The notes beneath the pieces are model-generated. The model made no database searches. It saw only the letters and a list, made by a program, of their open reading frames with translations, and was not told where the DNA came from. A program made the position numbers and the translations under genes. Source: Candidatus Epulonipiscium sp. (GTDB lineage Bacteria; Bacillota; Clostridia; Lachnospirales; Defluviitaleaceae). Taken from it: a DNA stretch of 37,342 bases. This document shows, piece after piece, positions 27,392-36,181 of the stretch (positions within the stretch are counted from its first letter, which is position 1; every line of letters starts with the position of its first letter). The stretch spans positions 1 to 37,342 of the forward strand of contig JAAYML010000059.1 of the NCBI GenBank assembly GCA_012521395.1, written 5' to 3'.

Positions 27392-29248
27392 GTGAGTTTT
27401 TTAGGTTTACACATTTCAAGCAGCGGATTATTTACAGCACGGACAGCCCTTGATGTTACGGCACATAATATATCTAATGCCAACACAACAGGATATAGCA
27501 GGCAAGTAGCAGAGCAAAGGGCAACCAATCCTCTTCCTACTGCTACCGGAAAAGGTATGATAGGAACAGGGTCAGAAGTGTATGGAATTAACCAAATCAG
27601 AAGTTTTTACCTGGATACTAAGTACTGGTCAGAAAATACGATATTGGGAGAATATAGTGTTAAAAAGACCCAACTTTCCTTAATAGAAAGTCTTTTTAAT
27701 GAACCTTCTGATTCAGGCTTCAATGTTATATTTAATAGTTTTTATGATGCCATAAATGGTGTGGTAAATAATGCTGACAGCGGAGAACACAGAAGTGCTT
27801 TAATGCAGGCAGCTGTCAGTTTAACCGAATACTTTAATACAGTAGCCCAAAGTTTAAAGAAATATCAAAGGGATTTAAACTTTGAAATCAAAACAAAGGT
27901 TGAAGAAATCAATGTCATTGCAAGAAAAATTCAAAGTTTAAATAAACAAATCTATAAATATGAAATGGACGGAAGTAAGGCAAATGATCTTAGGGATGAA
28001 AGAGCTAAATTAGTTGATCAGCTTTCTAAGATTGTTAATGTTGAAGTGGAAGAAATAGAAGTCAATCCGGATGTATTAAGTGGTAAATACAGTGGGGTTG
28101 AGTATAGGGATAAAAGTGAAAAACACTTTAGGGTTAAAATAAATGGACAAATTTTAGTAGACCATTTTTATGCAACAGAATTAAGACTGGTTCCAAGAGA
28201 AAATGCTGCAGGAGATGCTTTGTTGTATAATCCCGAAGATATAGAAGGTTTATATGATATCAAATGGGCAAATGGTCTTGATTTTGATATTACCGACCCA
28301 AATTTACAAGGGGAATTAAAAGGTTATATAGATATGAGGGATGGTAATAACGGTCAGAATTTTAAAGGAACTTTAAATTCTGCTGTAAACACTGGAACAG
28401 GAAGTGTTTTATTGACCATTTCCAATCCCAGCAGAACAGACCTCCTTAGGGGCAATGGTATTCTTGTTGCCAATGGATATAAGGTGGAATACAGTAATTT
28501 AAAATATGACGCTGCAACCAATACCATCACTATTGAAGTAGATGAAACAAGATGGAATGAAGTAAAAAAACCTGTTACAAATGTAGAAATAGGCAATAGT
28601 ATAGATTATAAGGGTATTCCTTACTATCTGAACCGCCTGAATGAATTTGTAAGAACTTTTGCAAGGGCGATTAATGAAGGAAAAGACAGAATGGGCCAAG
28701 ACATAGAAGGTATGTTTGGAGGCCATGTAAACGGAGTTAATTTAAATGGTGAAAAAGGTTATTATTTCTTTACTTATAAAGAAAATAATATTGTAAAGGG
28801 AAAAGATGATTTTACAACGGATGTTTTAAGATATGAAATGATTACTGCAGAAAACTTTTCGCTTTCAAAAGATTTATTAGAAAATGTCAGCAATATTGCT
28901 GCAGCCTTAGATGGTCAAGGTTTACCCAGTGGCAATGGCTTTATGGAAGCTCTTAAAGCCTTACGAAACAATACCCATCTCTTTAGAGAAGGTACTGCAG
29001 ATTCCTATATGAATTCCATTGTGAGTGAATTAGGAATTAATGCAAAACAAGCCAATATGTTTGAAGAAACACAAACCAATATTACCCTGGCCGTAGAAAA
29101 TCAAAGACTGGCCATAAGCGGTGTAAATATTAACGAAGAAATGGTTAGTATGATTCAGTTCCAGCAGATGTATAATGCTGCTGCAAGGATGATTTCTGTT
29201 ATGGATGCAATATATGATGTGACCATAAACCGTATGGGAGTAAGTTAG
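27392..29248 (+). CDS. flgK: Flagellar hook-associated protein 1, second paralog
   Basis: A second HAP1-type protein, 618 residues, longer than its upstream neighbour. The N-terminus has SSSGLFTARTALDVTAHNIS then NANTTGYSRQ, the classic FlgK form, and the C-terminus has ISGVNINEEMVSMIQFQQMY then NAAARMISVMDAIYDVTINR. The extra length is in the middle, the surface-exposed domains. The start is GTG after AAAGGGGTGATAG. Either both proteins sit in the hook-filament junction or each serves a different filament; the sequence cannot decide. Confidence 0.92.
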   Translation: MSFLGLHISSSGLFTARTALDVTAHNISNANTTGYSRQVAEQRATNPLPTATGKGMIGTGSEVYGINQIRSFYLDTKYWSENTILGEYSVKKTQLSLIESLFNEPSDSGFNVIFNSFYDAINGVVNNADSGEHRSALMQAAVSLTEYFNTVAQSLKKYQRDLNFEIKTKVEEINVIARKIQSLNKQIYKYEMDGSKANDLRDERAKLVDQLSKIVNVEVEEIEVNPDVLSGKYSGVEYRDKSEKHFRVKINGQILVDHFYATELRLVPRENAAGDALLYNPEDIEGLYDIKWANGLDFDITDPNLQGELKGYIDMRDGNNGQNFKGTLNSAVNTGTGSVLLTISNPSRTDLLRGNGILVANGYKVEYSNLKYDAATNTITIEVDETRWNEVKKPVTNVEIGNSIDYKGIPYYLNRLNEFVRTFARAINEGKDRMGQDIEGMFGGHVNGVNLNGEKGYYFFTYKENNIVKGKDDFTTDVLRYEMITAENFSLSKDLLENVSNIAAALDGQGLPSGNGFMEALKALRNNTHLFREGTADSYMNSIVSELGINAKQANMFEETQTNITLAVENQRLAISGVNINEEMVSMIQFQQMYNAAARMISVMDAIYDVTINRMGVS

Positions 29249-29258
29249 GGGTGAATAT

Positions 29259-30599
29259 ATGCGGATTACAAATCGAATGATGGTTAACAATATGCTTTTA
29301 GGCTTAAATCGAAACACCCAAAGATTAAATGATATTTACATGCAAATGAATACCTTAAAAAAGATACAAAAGCCTTCGGATGATCCAATTATTGCAGGAA
29401 GGGCACTTAAATTCAGAACAAATGTAGCAGAACTTAAACAATATCAGGATAATGTGAAACAGGCAAGATCATGGATGGAAACCACAGAACAGGCTCTGAA
29501 AAATATCAGGTCTGTATTGGATTCCATGAGGGACCGTTGTGTTCAGGCAGCTTCAGATACCTTAACAACAGAAGAAAGAGAAAAGGTTGTACAAGAATTA
29601 AGGCAATTAAAGAACCAATTAATTCTTGAAGGTAATGTCAATTATGCTGGCAGATATGTATTTACTGGTTTTAAGACCGATACAAAATTAATTTACGATG
29701 CAAAAGACTATTCCAGAACTTTTCAATTTGATTTAAATTATTCAAAAAAAGACATAGAAAGTTTAAAGCTATCCGAAGTTGAATTCACAAGAATCCGTTT
29801 GCCTTATGGGCGTATTGATGCAGGTACAACCGTTCAAATAGAAGACGGGGGCGTTTTAACAACGCTTACGGTAGTAGAAAAGGATTCTACGGATCTTCCC
29901 ACATCACTGACAGCTCAGGATGGTCCTTATGATTTACCACATGCCGGAACGGTATACGTGCTTAGGGATTCCGGTGAAATTATTTTTAATCCCGTAGATT
30001 TATCAGACTCCCTTAGCAGTATTCAAATCAGTTTTCAAAAGACGGATTTTATTGAAGGGGATTTAAGACCTGAACACTACTTTGAATGTACGGATGTAAC
30101 TGATCCAGCTAATCTTGTAGTTTATATACCTTCTTCTGATGAAATGAGGTATGAAGTAAGCACAAACAGTAAAATTACTGTGAATACTTTAGGGAATTCT
30201 ATCCTGACTCCAGAATTAATGCAGGATATTGATGAATTAATCCGCTATGTTGATAATTATGGAAAGAGGATGGAAGAGATTGAAGCTGGACTAAGGCCAA
30301 AGACCGATGAAATTTCCCTTGGAAAATTATTTGATTCGATGATTGGTAAATTGGATAAGCACATGGCAGTATTGTCAACGCAACATGCAGATTTAGGAAG
30401 CCGCATGATAAGACTTGAATTTATTGAAAACCGTTTAAGTTCAGATGAAGTAAACTTCACAGAATTAATGTCTGCTAATGAAGATGCTGAATTAGAAGAA
30501 GTCTATACCCAGTTTAGCATTCAGCAGTCAGTATATATGTCTTCTTTAATGGCAACTGCCAGGATTATTCAGCCTACATTAGTCGATTTCATACAATAA
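29259..30599 (+). CDS. flgL: Flagellar hook-associated protein 3, enlarged
   Basis: HAP3 connects FlgK to the filament. It has 446 residues, clearly longer than the Bacillus protein of about 300. The N-terminal flagellin-like helix (MRITNRMMVNNMLLGLNRNT, then KKIQKPSDDPIIAGRALKFR) and the C-terminal helix (ELMSANEDAELEEVYTQFSI) are conserved. The additional mass lies between about residues 140 and 330, a beta-rich stretch, so an inserted outer domain is likely. It begins 11 bases after the second flgK with an AGGGGTG SD. A weak terminator follows. Confidence 0.9.
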   Translation: MRITNRMMVNNMLLGLNRNTQRLNDIYMQMNTLKKIQKPSDDPIIAGRALKFRTNVAELKQYQDNVKQARSWMETTEQALKNIRSVLDSMRDRCVQAASDTLTTEEREKVVQELRQLKNQLILEGNVNYAGRYVFTGFKTDTKLIYDAKDYSRTFQFDLNYSKKDIESLKLSEVEFTRIRLPYGRIDAGTTVQIEDGGVLTTLTVVEKDSTDLPTSLTAQDGPYDLPHAGTVYVLRDSGEIIFNPVDLSDSLSSIQISFQKTDFIEGDLRPEHYFECTDVTDPANLVVYIPSSDEMRYEVSTNSKITVNTLGNSILTPELMQDIDELIRYVDNYGKRMEEIEAGLRPKTDEISLGKLFDSMIGKLDKHMAVLSTQHADLGSRMIRLEFIENRLSSDEVNFTELMSANEDAELEEVYTQFSIQQSVYMSSLMATARIIQPTLVDFIQ

Positions 30600-30618
30600 A
30601 ATAACTAAGTTAAAGACA

Positions 30619-30644
30619 GGAACGGAGGATCCCGTTCCCTTTTT
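30619..30644 (+). terminator. Probable terminator after flgL
   Basis: GGAACGG/CCGTTCC is a 7-bp stem with a 6-base loop, then C and five T. It would partly separate flgK-flgL transcripts from fliW-csrA. Confidence 0.7.
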
Positions 30645-30683
30645 AAAATGAATAATACTTAGGGATAAAATGGAGGGAATATC

Positions 30684-31148
30684 ATGATTTTAAATACCAA
30701 ACACTTTGGCCAGATTGAAATAGAAGAAGATAAGATTTTAACCTTTGAAGAAGGGATTCCGGGTTTTCCTGATCATAAAAAATATGTATTAATATTTGAT
30801 GAAGAAGATGAAAATTCTCCTTTTTGCTGGCTCCAGTCCCTGGATGATGAAAACATTGCTTTTGCTCTTTTAAATCCAGTGAAGATTTATGAAAATTATT
30901 CTCCTAAAGTAGATGATGAACTGATTAAAAGTTTAGGAGAGTTTAATGAGAACAGCCTGGCCATTTATTGCATTGTTGTGATTCCAGAAGATTATAAAAA
31001 GATGACGGTTAATTTAAAGGCGCCTATCGTCATTAATACCCTGACAAAAAAAGGTATGCAAGTGATAGCCGAAAATGAAGAATATGAAATACGGCACAGT
31101 GTTTTTAAAGATTTGACAGAATCTACTTCCACAAAGGAAGGTGTATAA
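30684..31148 (+). CDS. fliW: Flagellar assembly factor FliW
   Basis: Binds flagellin and, when free, binds and blocks CsrA, so cytoplasmic flagellin level controls its own translation. It has 154 residues, with the typical N-terminus [20 protein letters not shown] then [10 protein letters not shown] and the conserved AFALLNP and [12 protein letters not shown] segments. The SD is GGAGGG with an ATG start. csrA starts one base after the stop, so the antagonist pair is translated as a unit just upstream of hag. Confidence 0.96.
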   Translation: MILNTKHFGQIEIEEDKILTFEEGIPGFPDHKKYVLIFDEEDENSPFCWLQSLDDENIAFALLNPVKIYENYSPKVDDELIKSLGEFNENSLAIYCIVVIPEDYKKMTVNLKAPIVINTLTKKGMQVIAENEEYEIRHSVFKDLTESTSTKEGV

Positions 31149-31149
31149 T

Positions 31150-31377
31150 ATGTTGGCATTAACCAGAAAAAAAGAAGAATCCATAATGATTGGCGATAAA
31201 ATAGAAATTAAAATTTTAGAAATTCAAGGGGATAAAGTTAAAATAGGGATAGAAGCGCCTAAAAATGTGACCATATATAGAAAAGAAATCTTCTTAGAAA
31301 TTCAGGAAGAAAATAAGATTGCGGCTCAAATTAATGTGGATCATTTCGATTCGATTAAGGATATGATGAAAAAATAA
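31150..31377 (+). CDS. csrA: Carbon storage regulator / translational repressor CsrA
   Basis: Dimeric RNA-binding protein that represses translation at GGA-containing hairpins. It has 75 residues, beginning [20 protein letters not shown] and including [16 protein letters not shown], the conserved RNA-binding edge strands. The ATG was chosen after AAGGAAGGTG; an in-frame GTG nine bases upstream overlaps fliW and the SD. In Bacillus, CsrA represses hag and is relieved by FliW. The hag leader here carries matching sites. Confidence 0.95.
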   Translation: MLALTRKKEESIMIGDKIEIKILEIQGDKVKIGIEAPKNVTIYRKEIFLEIQEENKIAAQINVDHFDSIKDMMKK

Positions 31378-31409
31378 GTCGAAAAATATAATTTTTTTTC
31401 AAAAAGCTA

Positions 31410-31437
31410 TAAAGTTTGTTTTGTGATCCGTCGATAT
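31410..31437 (+). promoter_or_regulatory. Sigma-D promoter of hag
   Basis: TAAAGTTT, 12 bases, GTCGATAT: one mismatch from the sigma-D consensus TAAAGTTT-N12-GCCGATAT. Transcription would start near 31444, giving a 70-base leader with two hairpins. Confidence 0.92.
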
Positions 31438-31450
31438 ATGAAATGAAAGC

Positions 31451-31466
31451 AGAGTTGGCCAACTCT
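31451..31466 (+). repeat. 16-base perfect palindrome at the hag mRNA 5' end
   Basis: AGAGTTGG/CCAACTCT lies just downstream of the predicted transcript start. As RNA it could form a stem near the 5' end (with only a small loop if the centre opens), possibly protecting the abundant flagellin mRNA; as DNA it could be an operator. Confidence 0.6.
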
Positions 31467-31472
31467 AATTAT

Positions 31473-31486
31473 GGGCAAGGATGCCT
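31473..31486 (+). promoter_or_regulatory. Candidate CsrA-binding hairpin in the hag leader
   Basis: GGGC, AAGGAT, GCCT: a short stem (one G-U) with GGA in a 6-base loop, the CsrA site architecture. A second GGA lies in the SD AAGGAGG at 31499-31505. This pair, one upstream hairpin plus the SD, mirrors the two sites in the Bacillus hag leader. Confidence 0.7.
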
Positions 31487-31513
31487 AAATAAAAATTCAA
31501 GGAGGAATGGTTT

Positions 31514-32326
31514 ATGATTATTAATAACAATATGCAAGCTATTAATGCTCACAGACAACTGGGTATTAATGCAACTGCTCAATCAAAATCTATCGAAAAA
31601 TTAAGTTCTGGTTTAAGAATTAACCGTGCAGGAGACGACGCAGCTGGTCTTTCTATCTCTGAAAAAATGCGTGCTCAAATCAGAGGTTTAAATCAAGCTT
31701 CCAGAAACGCTCAAGACGGTATTTCTCTTATCCAAACTGCTGAAGGTGCATTAAATGAAACGCATGCAATCCTTCAAAGAATGAGAGAATTAGCAGTTCA
31801 AGCTGCTAATGACACATATGTAGATAATGACAGAAGCTACATCCAGGCAGAAATTAAACAATTAACTGCAGAAATTAACCGTATTGCAAGTACTACAGAA
31901 TTCAACACTCAAAAACTTTTAGATGGTAATTACAGCGGTAAGAAATTCCAAATCGGTGCTAATGCTGAACAAATAGTTACATTAAGCATTGAAAGCATGA
32001 AGAGCTCCGATTTAGATATTGATAATATTCAAGTAAATAGCTATGCCGATGCCAGCGAGGCAATTACTACAATTGACGAAGCTATCAGTATTGTATCTAA
32101 AGAAAGATCCAATCTTGGAGCTATTCAAAACCGCTTAGAACACACCATTAAGAACTTAGATACAGCTGCTGAAAACTTACAAGCTTCTGAATCCAGAATC
32201 CGTGACGTGGATATGGCTAAAGAAATTATGCAATTCTCCAAGCTTAATATCTTGAACCAGGCAGCTCAAACCATGTTAGCACAAGCTAACCAAAATCCAC
32301 AAAGCGTTCTTCAATTATTAAGATAA
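31514..32326 (+). CDS. hag: Flagellin
   Basis: Filament subunit, 270 residues. Conserved D0/D1 ends are complete: [20 protein letters not shown] and [20 protein letters not shown] at the N-terminus, and [20 protein letters not shown] then [15 protein letters not shown] at the C-terminus. The middle (about 130-190) is short, so outer D2/D3 domains are absent. Serines and threonines in the middle could carry glycans, as the maf genes suggest. The SD AAGGAGG is strong, and codon use seems biased to common codons, as expected for a highly expressed gene. It is monocistronic: sigma-D promoter, CsrA leader and a strong terminator. Confidence 0.98.
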   Translation: MIINNNMQAINAHRQLGINATAQSKSIEKLSSGLRINRAGDDAAGLSISEKMRAQIRGLNQASRNAQDGISLIQTAEGALNETHAILQRMRELAVQAANDTYVDNDRSYIQAEIKQLTAEINRIASTTEFNTQKLLDGNYSGKKFQIGANAEQIVTLSIESMKSSDLDIDNIQVNSYADASEAITTIDEAISIVSKERSNLGAIQNRLEHTIKNLDTAAENLQASESRIRDVDMAKEIMQFSKLNILNQAAQTMLAQANQNPQSVLQLLR

Positions 32327-32343
32327 TTAAGTTAACAGGACTT

Positions 32344-32374
32344 AAAAAAGCCAAGGTTTTACCTTGGCTTTTTT
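32344..32374 (+). terminator. Strong terminator after hag
   Basis: A 14-bp perfect stem (AAAAAAGCCAAGGT with its complement), 3-base loop, with the 3' arm ending in six T. The next sigma-D promoter begins five bases later. Confidence 0.97.
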
Positions 32375-32378
32375 GATA

Positions 32379-32406
32379 TAAATAATATATGATTTTTTGT
32401 CGATAA
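32379..32406 (+). promoter_or_regulatory. Sigma-D promoter of the maf locus
   Basis: TAAA, 16 bases, GTCGATAA; spacing is identical to the hag and flgM promoters. It lies 58 bases upstream of the first maf gene and ties this locus to late flagellar expression. Confidence 0.85.
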
Positions 32407-32463
32407 ACAAAGAGAGGAACCAATTAAAATTAAGAAAAATATCAAACATAAAGGAGCTTAATA

Positions 32464-34320
32464 ATGAGTTCTTCTCTTTTTGAAAAAAACGTCAGCCAGT
32501 ATTGTAAAAAGTACGGTAAAATCATAAAAAATTTCACAGATACTTCAAATCTGCTTTTAGAAAAAACCAAAGATGACTGTTATACTCTTAAATTAAAATA
32601 TCTAGACAGGGAGCTTTATCTTCATAGTAAGTATTCCCCAATCAAAGAAGCAGAAAGATTTGTAGAGAAAATTAAAGATTTTAATATAAAAACCGTCTTT
32701 ATTATATATGGAATGGGTTTGGGCTATCATATCCTGGAGCTTATGAAATACTTGCATGAGGAAAATTCCTTGATTATTATTGAACCTAATGAAGAAGTTT
32801 TATCTAAGGCTTTTTCTGTTTTTGACTGGACAAAATTGTTAAATAGAAAGAAAACCCATCTTTTTACAGGGACCGACAGACAGGCTATTAATCTTCTTTT
32901 AGGAGAATTTGTTGATATTACAAATGCAGAGAACATTCAATTTTTAACTTTTTCCCAATATGATAAAATTTATCCTGAATTTTATAAAGTCGTTTATGAG
33001 GAAATTAAAAATTATGTTTCCTTATTTAAAATTTCAAAAAACACTAAAACGCATTTTTGGAATAAATATAATGAAAACTTTTTTAACAATCTGACTAAAA
33101 TGGTACATGAACATTCTATTAATGATTTAAAAGGGCAGTTTAATAATGTACCTGCTTTTATTGTATCTGCAGGCCCTTCTTTGGATAAAAATATTAAGGC
33201 ATTGAGACAAGTACAGAACAGGGGGCTTATCTTTTCAGGAGGCAGAACCTTGACAGCCCTTATTCATAACAATATCAGGCCTCATTTTGTCGTATCCATG
33301 GATCCTGGCATTGCAGCCTATGAGGTTTTACAGGAACATAAAAAACATGATATTCCTCTTATCACGACAGTGGTTTCAAATGATGAGGTGATACAGGCTC
33401 ATCAGGGGGATCAATTTTACATTGCAAACAGCGAATATACGGGTCTTATTCATTATTTTACAAAGAAAGAGATGGATATTTTGCCTTTAGGCGCATCGGT
33501 GGCGAATGCCTCAGCCGCCATAGCACTTTATCTTGGCTGCAATCCCATAATATTTGTAGGACAAGATCTTGCTTATACCGATGGTAAATATCATGCCCAA
33601 AGCTGCCAGATTGGACAGGAAGAAACGGATGAAGATGACAGATTTGAAGTGGAAGGTATCTATGGCGGCAAAGTATGGACCAATAGTGTCTGGTATACCT
33701 TTTTGATGTGGATGGAGAAATTTATATATCATTCTTCTGGCAAACTTTTTATTGATGCCACAGAAGGCGGGGCCAAAATTCATGGGACAGAAATTTTGAC
33801 CTTAAAGGAAAGCATAGAGAAATACTGCCAAAAGACCTTTGATGTTGATGAAAAACTAAAAGAAATTATATCTAATCATGAAAAAGTATATCAAAACGAA
33901 AAATTAAAGACTTTATTAAATAATTTAAAAAATAATTTAGATAAACTTGATAAAATATCAGATAAGGCTTTAAAAGATTTAGAAGAAGTATATCATTGTG
34001 ATATAGAGAGTATTACAATAGAACATACCCGACCCTTTAGGGTTTTTGAAGAACAAATTAATAAAATGATGAAAGATAATCCAGGGATAAAGGATATATT
34101 AATACGGGTTTTTGAAGAGATTAATTCAAATAATGATTTTATAGAGAAGGTTAATGAAACAGAAAAAGAAAAACTAGAAAAAATCATTAAAAGAAACCAG
34201 GAATTCTACAGACAAATTAAAATAACCGTAAAAAGCATTGAAGGCTTCATAGAAAACTTAATAGAAAACCAATTGGAAAGCATAAAAATATTCGGGGCCA
34301 GAATTCATTTTAAATCTTAA
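32464..34320 (+). CDS. Motility accessory factor (Maf) / MptE-like glycosyltransferase, first copy
   Basis: DUF115/Maf-family protein, 618 residues. Maf proteins in Clostridium, Campylobacter and Geobacillus attach nonulosonic acids or related sugars to flagellin. Family motifs: GMGLGYHILEL (about 83-93), VSAGPSLDKN (234-243), VSMDPG (277-282), GQDLAYTDGKYHA (366-378) and DATEGGAKI (431-439). The C-terminal third (about 450-618) is Lys/Glu/Asn-rich and helical, likely coiled coil, and is missing in the second copy. The SD is AAGGAG. The sigma-D promoter and the position after hag support flagellin modification. Confidence 0.88.
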   Translation: MSSSLFEKNVSQYCKKYGKIIKNFTDTSNLLLEKTKDDCYTLKLKYLDRELYLHSKYSPIKEAERFVEKIKDFNIKTVFIIYGMGLGYHILELMKYLHEENSLIIIEPNEEVLSKAFSVFDWTKLLNRKKTHLFTGTDRQAINLLLGEFVDITNAENIQFLTFSQYDKIYPEFYKVVYEEIKNYVSLFKISKNTKTHFWNKYNENFFNNLTKMVHEHSINDLKGQFNNVPAFIVSAGPSLDKNIKALRQVQNRGLIFSGGRTLTALIHNNIRPHFVVSMDPGIAAYEVLQEHKKHDIPLITTVVSNDEVIQAHQGDQFYIANSEYTGLIHYFTKKEMDILPLGASVANASAAIALYLGCNPIIFVGQDLAYTDGKYHAQSCQIGQEETDEDDRFEVEGIYGGKVWTNSVWYTFLMWMEKFIYHSSGKLFIDATEGGAKIHGTEILTLKESIEKYCQKTFDVDEKLKEIISNHEKVYQNEKLKTLLNNLKNNLDKLDKISDKALKDLEEVYHCDIESITIEHTRPFRVFEEQINKMMKDNPGIKDILIRVFEEINSNNDFIEKVNETEKEKLEKIIKRNQEFYRQIKITVKSIEGFIENLIENQLESIKIFGARIHFKS

Positions 34321-34337
34321 AAGCAGGAGGAATAAAG

Positions 34338-34700
34338 ATGGATAAAAGAGAAGAAAAGATGGAATTAGTTCGTACAGCAGCCGATTATACCGGCAGACTA
34401 ATTGAAGGAATTAATGAAGCAGTGGACTTATTTCATGAAGGAATGGAAGGAAAGGCACTTGATTTGGTTATTCAAATTATTGATGGCTTAAAGTGGACTA
34501 TGGAGGCCATTACGGTTACTTTAGATGTCCAGGAAGAAGCCATTGATATATCTGAAATCAATGACGCTTTTAATGCTATGTCAGAAGCCTTGGAAAATGT
34601 GGATTATGTACTCATTGCAGACGTACTGGAATATGAAATTCTTCCAAAAGTAGAAGAATGGAATCAAAAATTATTTATTACTGCAGGGGAAGAGTCATGA
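34338..34700 (+). CDS. Small acidic helical protein between two maf genes
   Basis: This 120-residue protein belongs to no family I can name. It is strongly acidic (about 29 Asp/Glu against 9 Lys/Arg) and looks entirely alpha-helical with amphipathic repeats, for example RLIEGINEAVDLFHEG. There is no signal peptide or membrane segment. The SD is GCAGGAGG. It starts 17 bases after the first maf gene and overlaps the second maf start by four bases (ATGA), so it is coupled to the latter. A partner, chaperone or adaptor of the Maf enzymes or flagellin is plausible but unproven. Confidence 0.8.
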   Translation: MDKREEKMELVRTAADYTGRLIEGINEAVDLFHEGMEGKALDLVIQIIDGLKWTMEAITVTLDVQEEAIDISEINDAFNAMSEALENVDYVLIADVLEYEILPKVEEWNQKLFITAGEES

Positions 34701-36112
34701 TTCATTACGAAAAGAACATGCTTTTACTCAAGCAAAAAGATCTATTATTATATAACAAGATGAATTTGTATCAGAGCGATAAAGAAAAATATATCCCTGT
34801 CATGACAACTTCAGGAGACATGACGCTTAAGGTAATCAGTTATGATTATACCCGGCAAAAACAAATCGATTTTTTTCTGCACAGTAAATATAATCCGATA
34901 AAGGAAGCCGAAAAATTTGCAAAGGCAAAGTATAATTCCAATAAAGGGATTATACTTTATGGTTTTGCATTAGGATATCATATTGAAGCTTTAATGGAAT
35001 TGTTATCCGATGAGCAAGAGCTCTATATTTTTGAAATGAATTTAGATGTATTTAAATCAGCCTTAGAAATCAGGGACCTGTCTAAAATTTTATCCCACCC
35101 GGGGCTGCATTTTATCATAACGGATAATACAAGTGATTTTGCCTTAAAGTTGTCTCGATTGTTAGAGGAACATAAAAACTTAATTATCTATCCGCCATCT
35201 TTAAAAACAATTCCTGAAGAGGGCGGAAATATCCGTTTTATCCTGGAAGACTGGGATATTAAAAAAACTGAATCCAATGAATGGAAAGAAAGAGTCATAT
35301 ACAATTATGAAAGAAATAAAAGGCTTAATTGTCCCAATGTGGGAGAATTGTTTGGCAAATACAAAGACCTGCCCTTCGTGGTTGTATCAGCAGGCCCTTC
35401 ATTAGAAAAAAACGTGCATTTGCTCAAAAAATTAGAAGGAAGAGCTTTTATTTTTGCCGTTGGAAGAGTATTAAAAATTCTCCTTTGGAAAGATATTGAA
35501 CCTGATATGTTTTGTATCATTGATCCGCAATATGGACCTACTTATTCACAAATTGAAGGTTATGAAGACTTAGATATCCCCCTGGTCTTTCATGAATATG
35601 CTGCTGCTGACACCATAGCAAAATACAGAGGTCCTAAATACATTGCATCAGACAAAAAAGAGCATATTGAAAATCCTGGGCATCTCATGGAATTAGGTGG
35701 TTCTGTTGCGACGGCAGTCGTGGATTTGGCTATCCGCTTTGGAGGAAATCCTATTGTGTTTGTAGGACAAGATTTAGCTTTTACGAATGGTCAAAGTCAT
35801 GCTTACGGAGGATTAGTCAATCAAGATGTCAGCAGGAGAAAAGTAAAAGGTCAAAATGGGGAATTTCTTGATACAACTTTAGGGCTTTTAAGTTTTAAAC
35901 ATTGGATAGAAAATAAAATCAGAGATAATCCCCGGGTTGAGTTTATCAATGCTACAGAAGGCGGGGCATATATCGAAGGGTGTAAACATATAAGTCTTCA
36001 AGATTTCATTGACCAGTATATAGATTTTTCAAGTCCTATAGATAAAAGATTAAGGCAAAGAAAGCTGGAAGAAGAAATAAAGCTTTTTACTGCATCTATC
36101 GAGTACATTTAA
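34697..36112 (+). CDS. Motility accessory factor (Maf) / MptE-like glycosyltransferase, second copy
   Basis: A second DUF115/Maf protein, 471 residues, shorter because it lacks the coiled-coil tail of the first. Shared motifs: GFALGYHIEAL (89-99), SAGPSLEKN (231-239), IIDPQYGP (274-281), GQDLAFTNGQSHA (357-369) and NATEGGAYI (418-426). The ATG was chosen because it overlaps the stop of the small acidic gene and follows GGGGAAGAG; an in-frame ATG 39 bases earlier lies in that gene. Two Maf paralogs may transfer different sugars or act on different sites. Confidence 0.88.
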   Translation: MIHYEKNMLLLKQKDLLLYNKMNLYQSDKEKYIPVMTTSGDMTLKVISYDYTRQKQIDFFLHSKYNPIKEAEKFAKAKYNSNKGIILYGFALGYHIEALMELLSDEQELYIFEMNLDVFKSALEIRDLSKILSHPGLHFIITDNTSDFALKLSRLLEEHKNLIIYPPSLKTIPEEGGNIRFILEDWDIKKTESNEWKERVIYNYERNKRLNCPNVGELFGKYKDLPFVVVSAGPSLEKNVHLLKKLEGRAFIFAVGRVLKILLWKDIEPDMFCIIDPQYGPTYSQIEGYEDLDIPLVFHEYAAADTIAKYRGPKYIASDKKEHIENPGHLMELGGSVATAVVDLAIRFGGNPIVFVGQDLAFTNGQSHAYGGLVNQDVSRRKVKGQNGEFLDTTLGLLSFKHWIENKIRDNPRVEFINATEGGAYIEGCKHISLQDFIDQYIDFSSPIDKRLRQRKLEEEIKLFTASIEYI

Positions 36113-36181
36113 AACATTACTGATAAAGATCTTTTTATAAAGCAGCATTTTAATTAGATCATAAATTAAGTAGGTGAAAAG

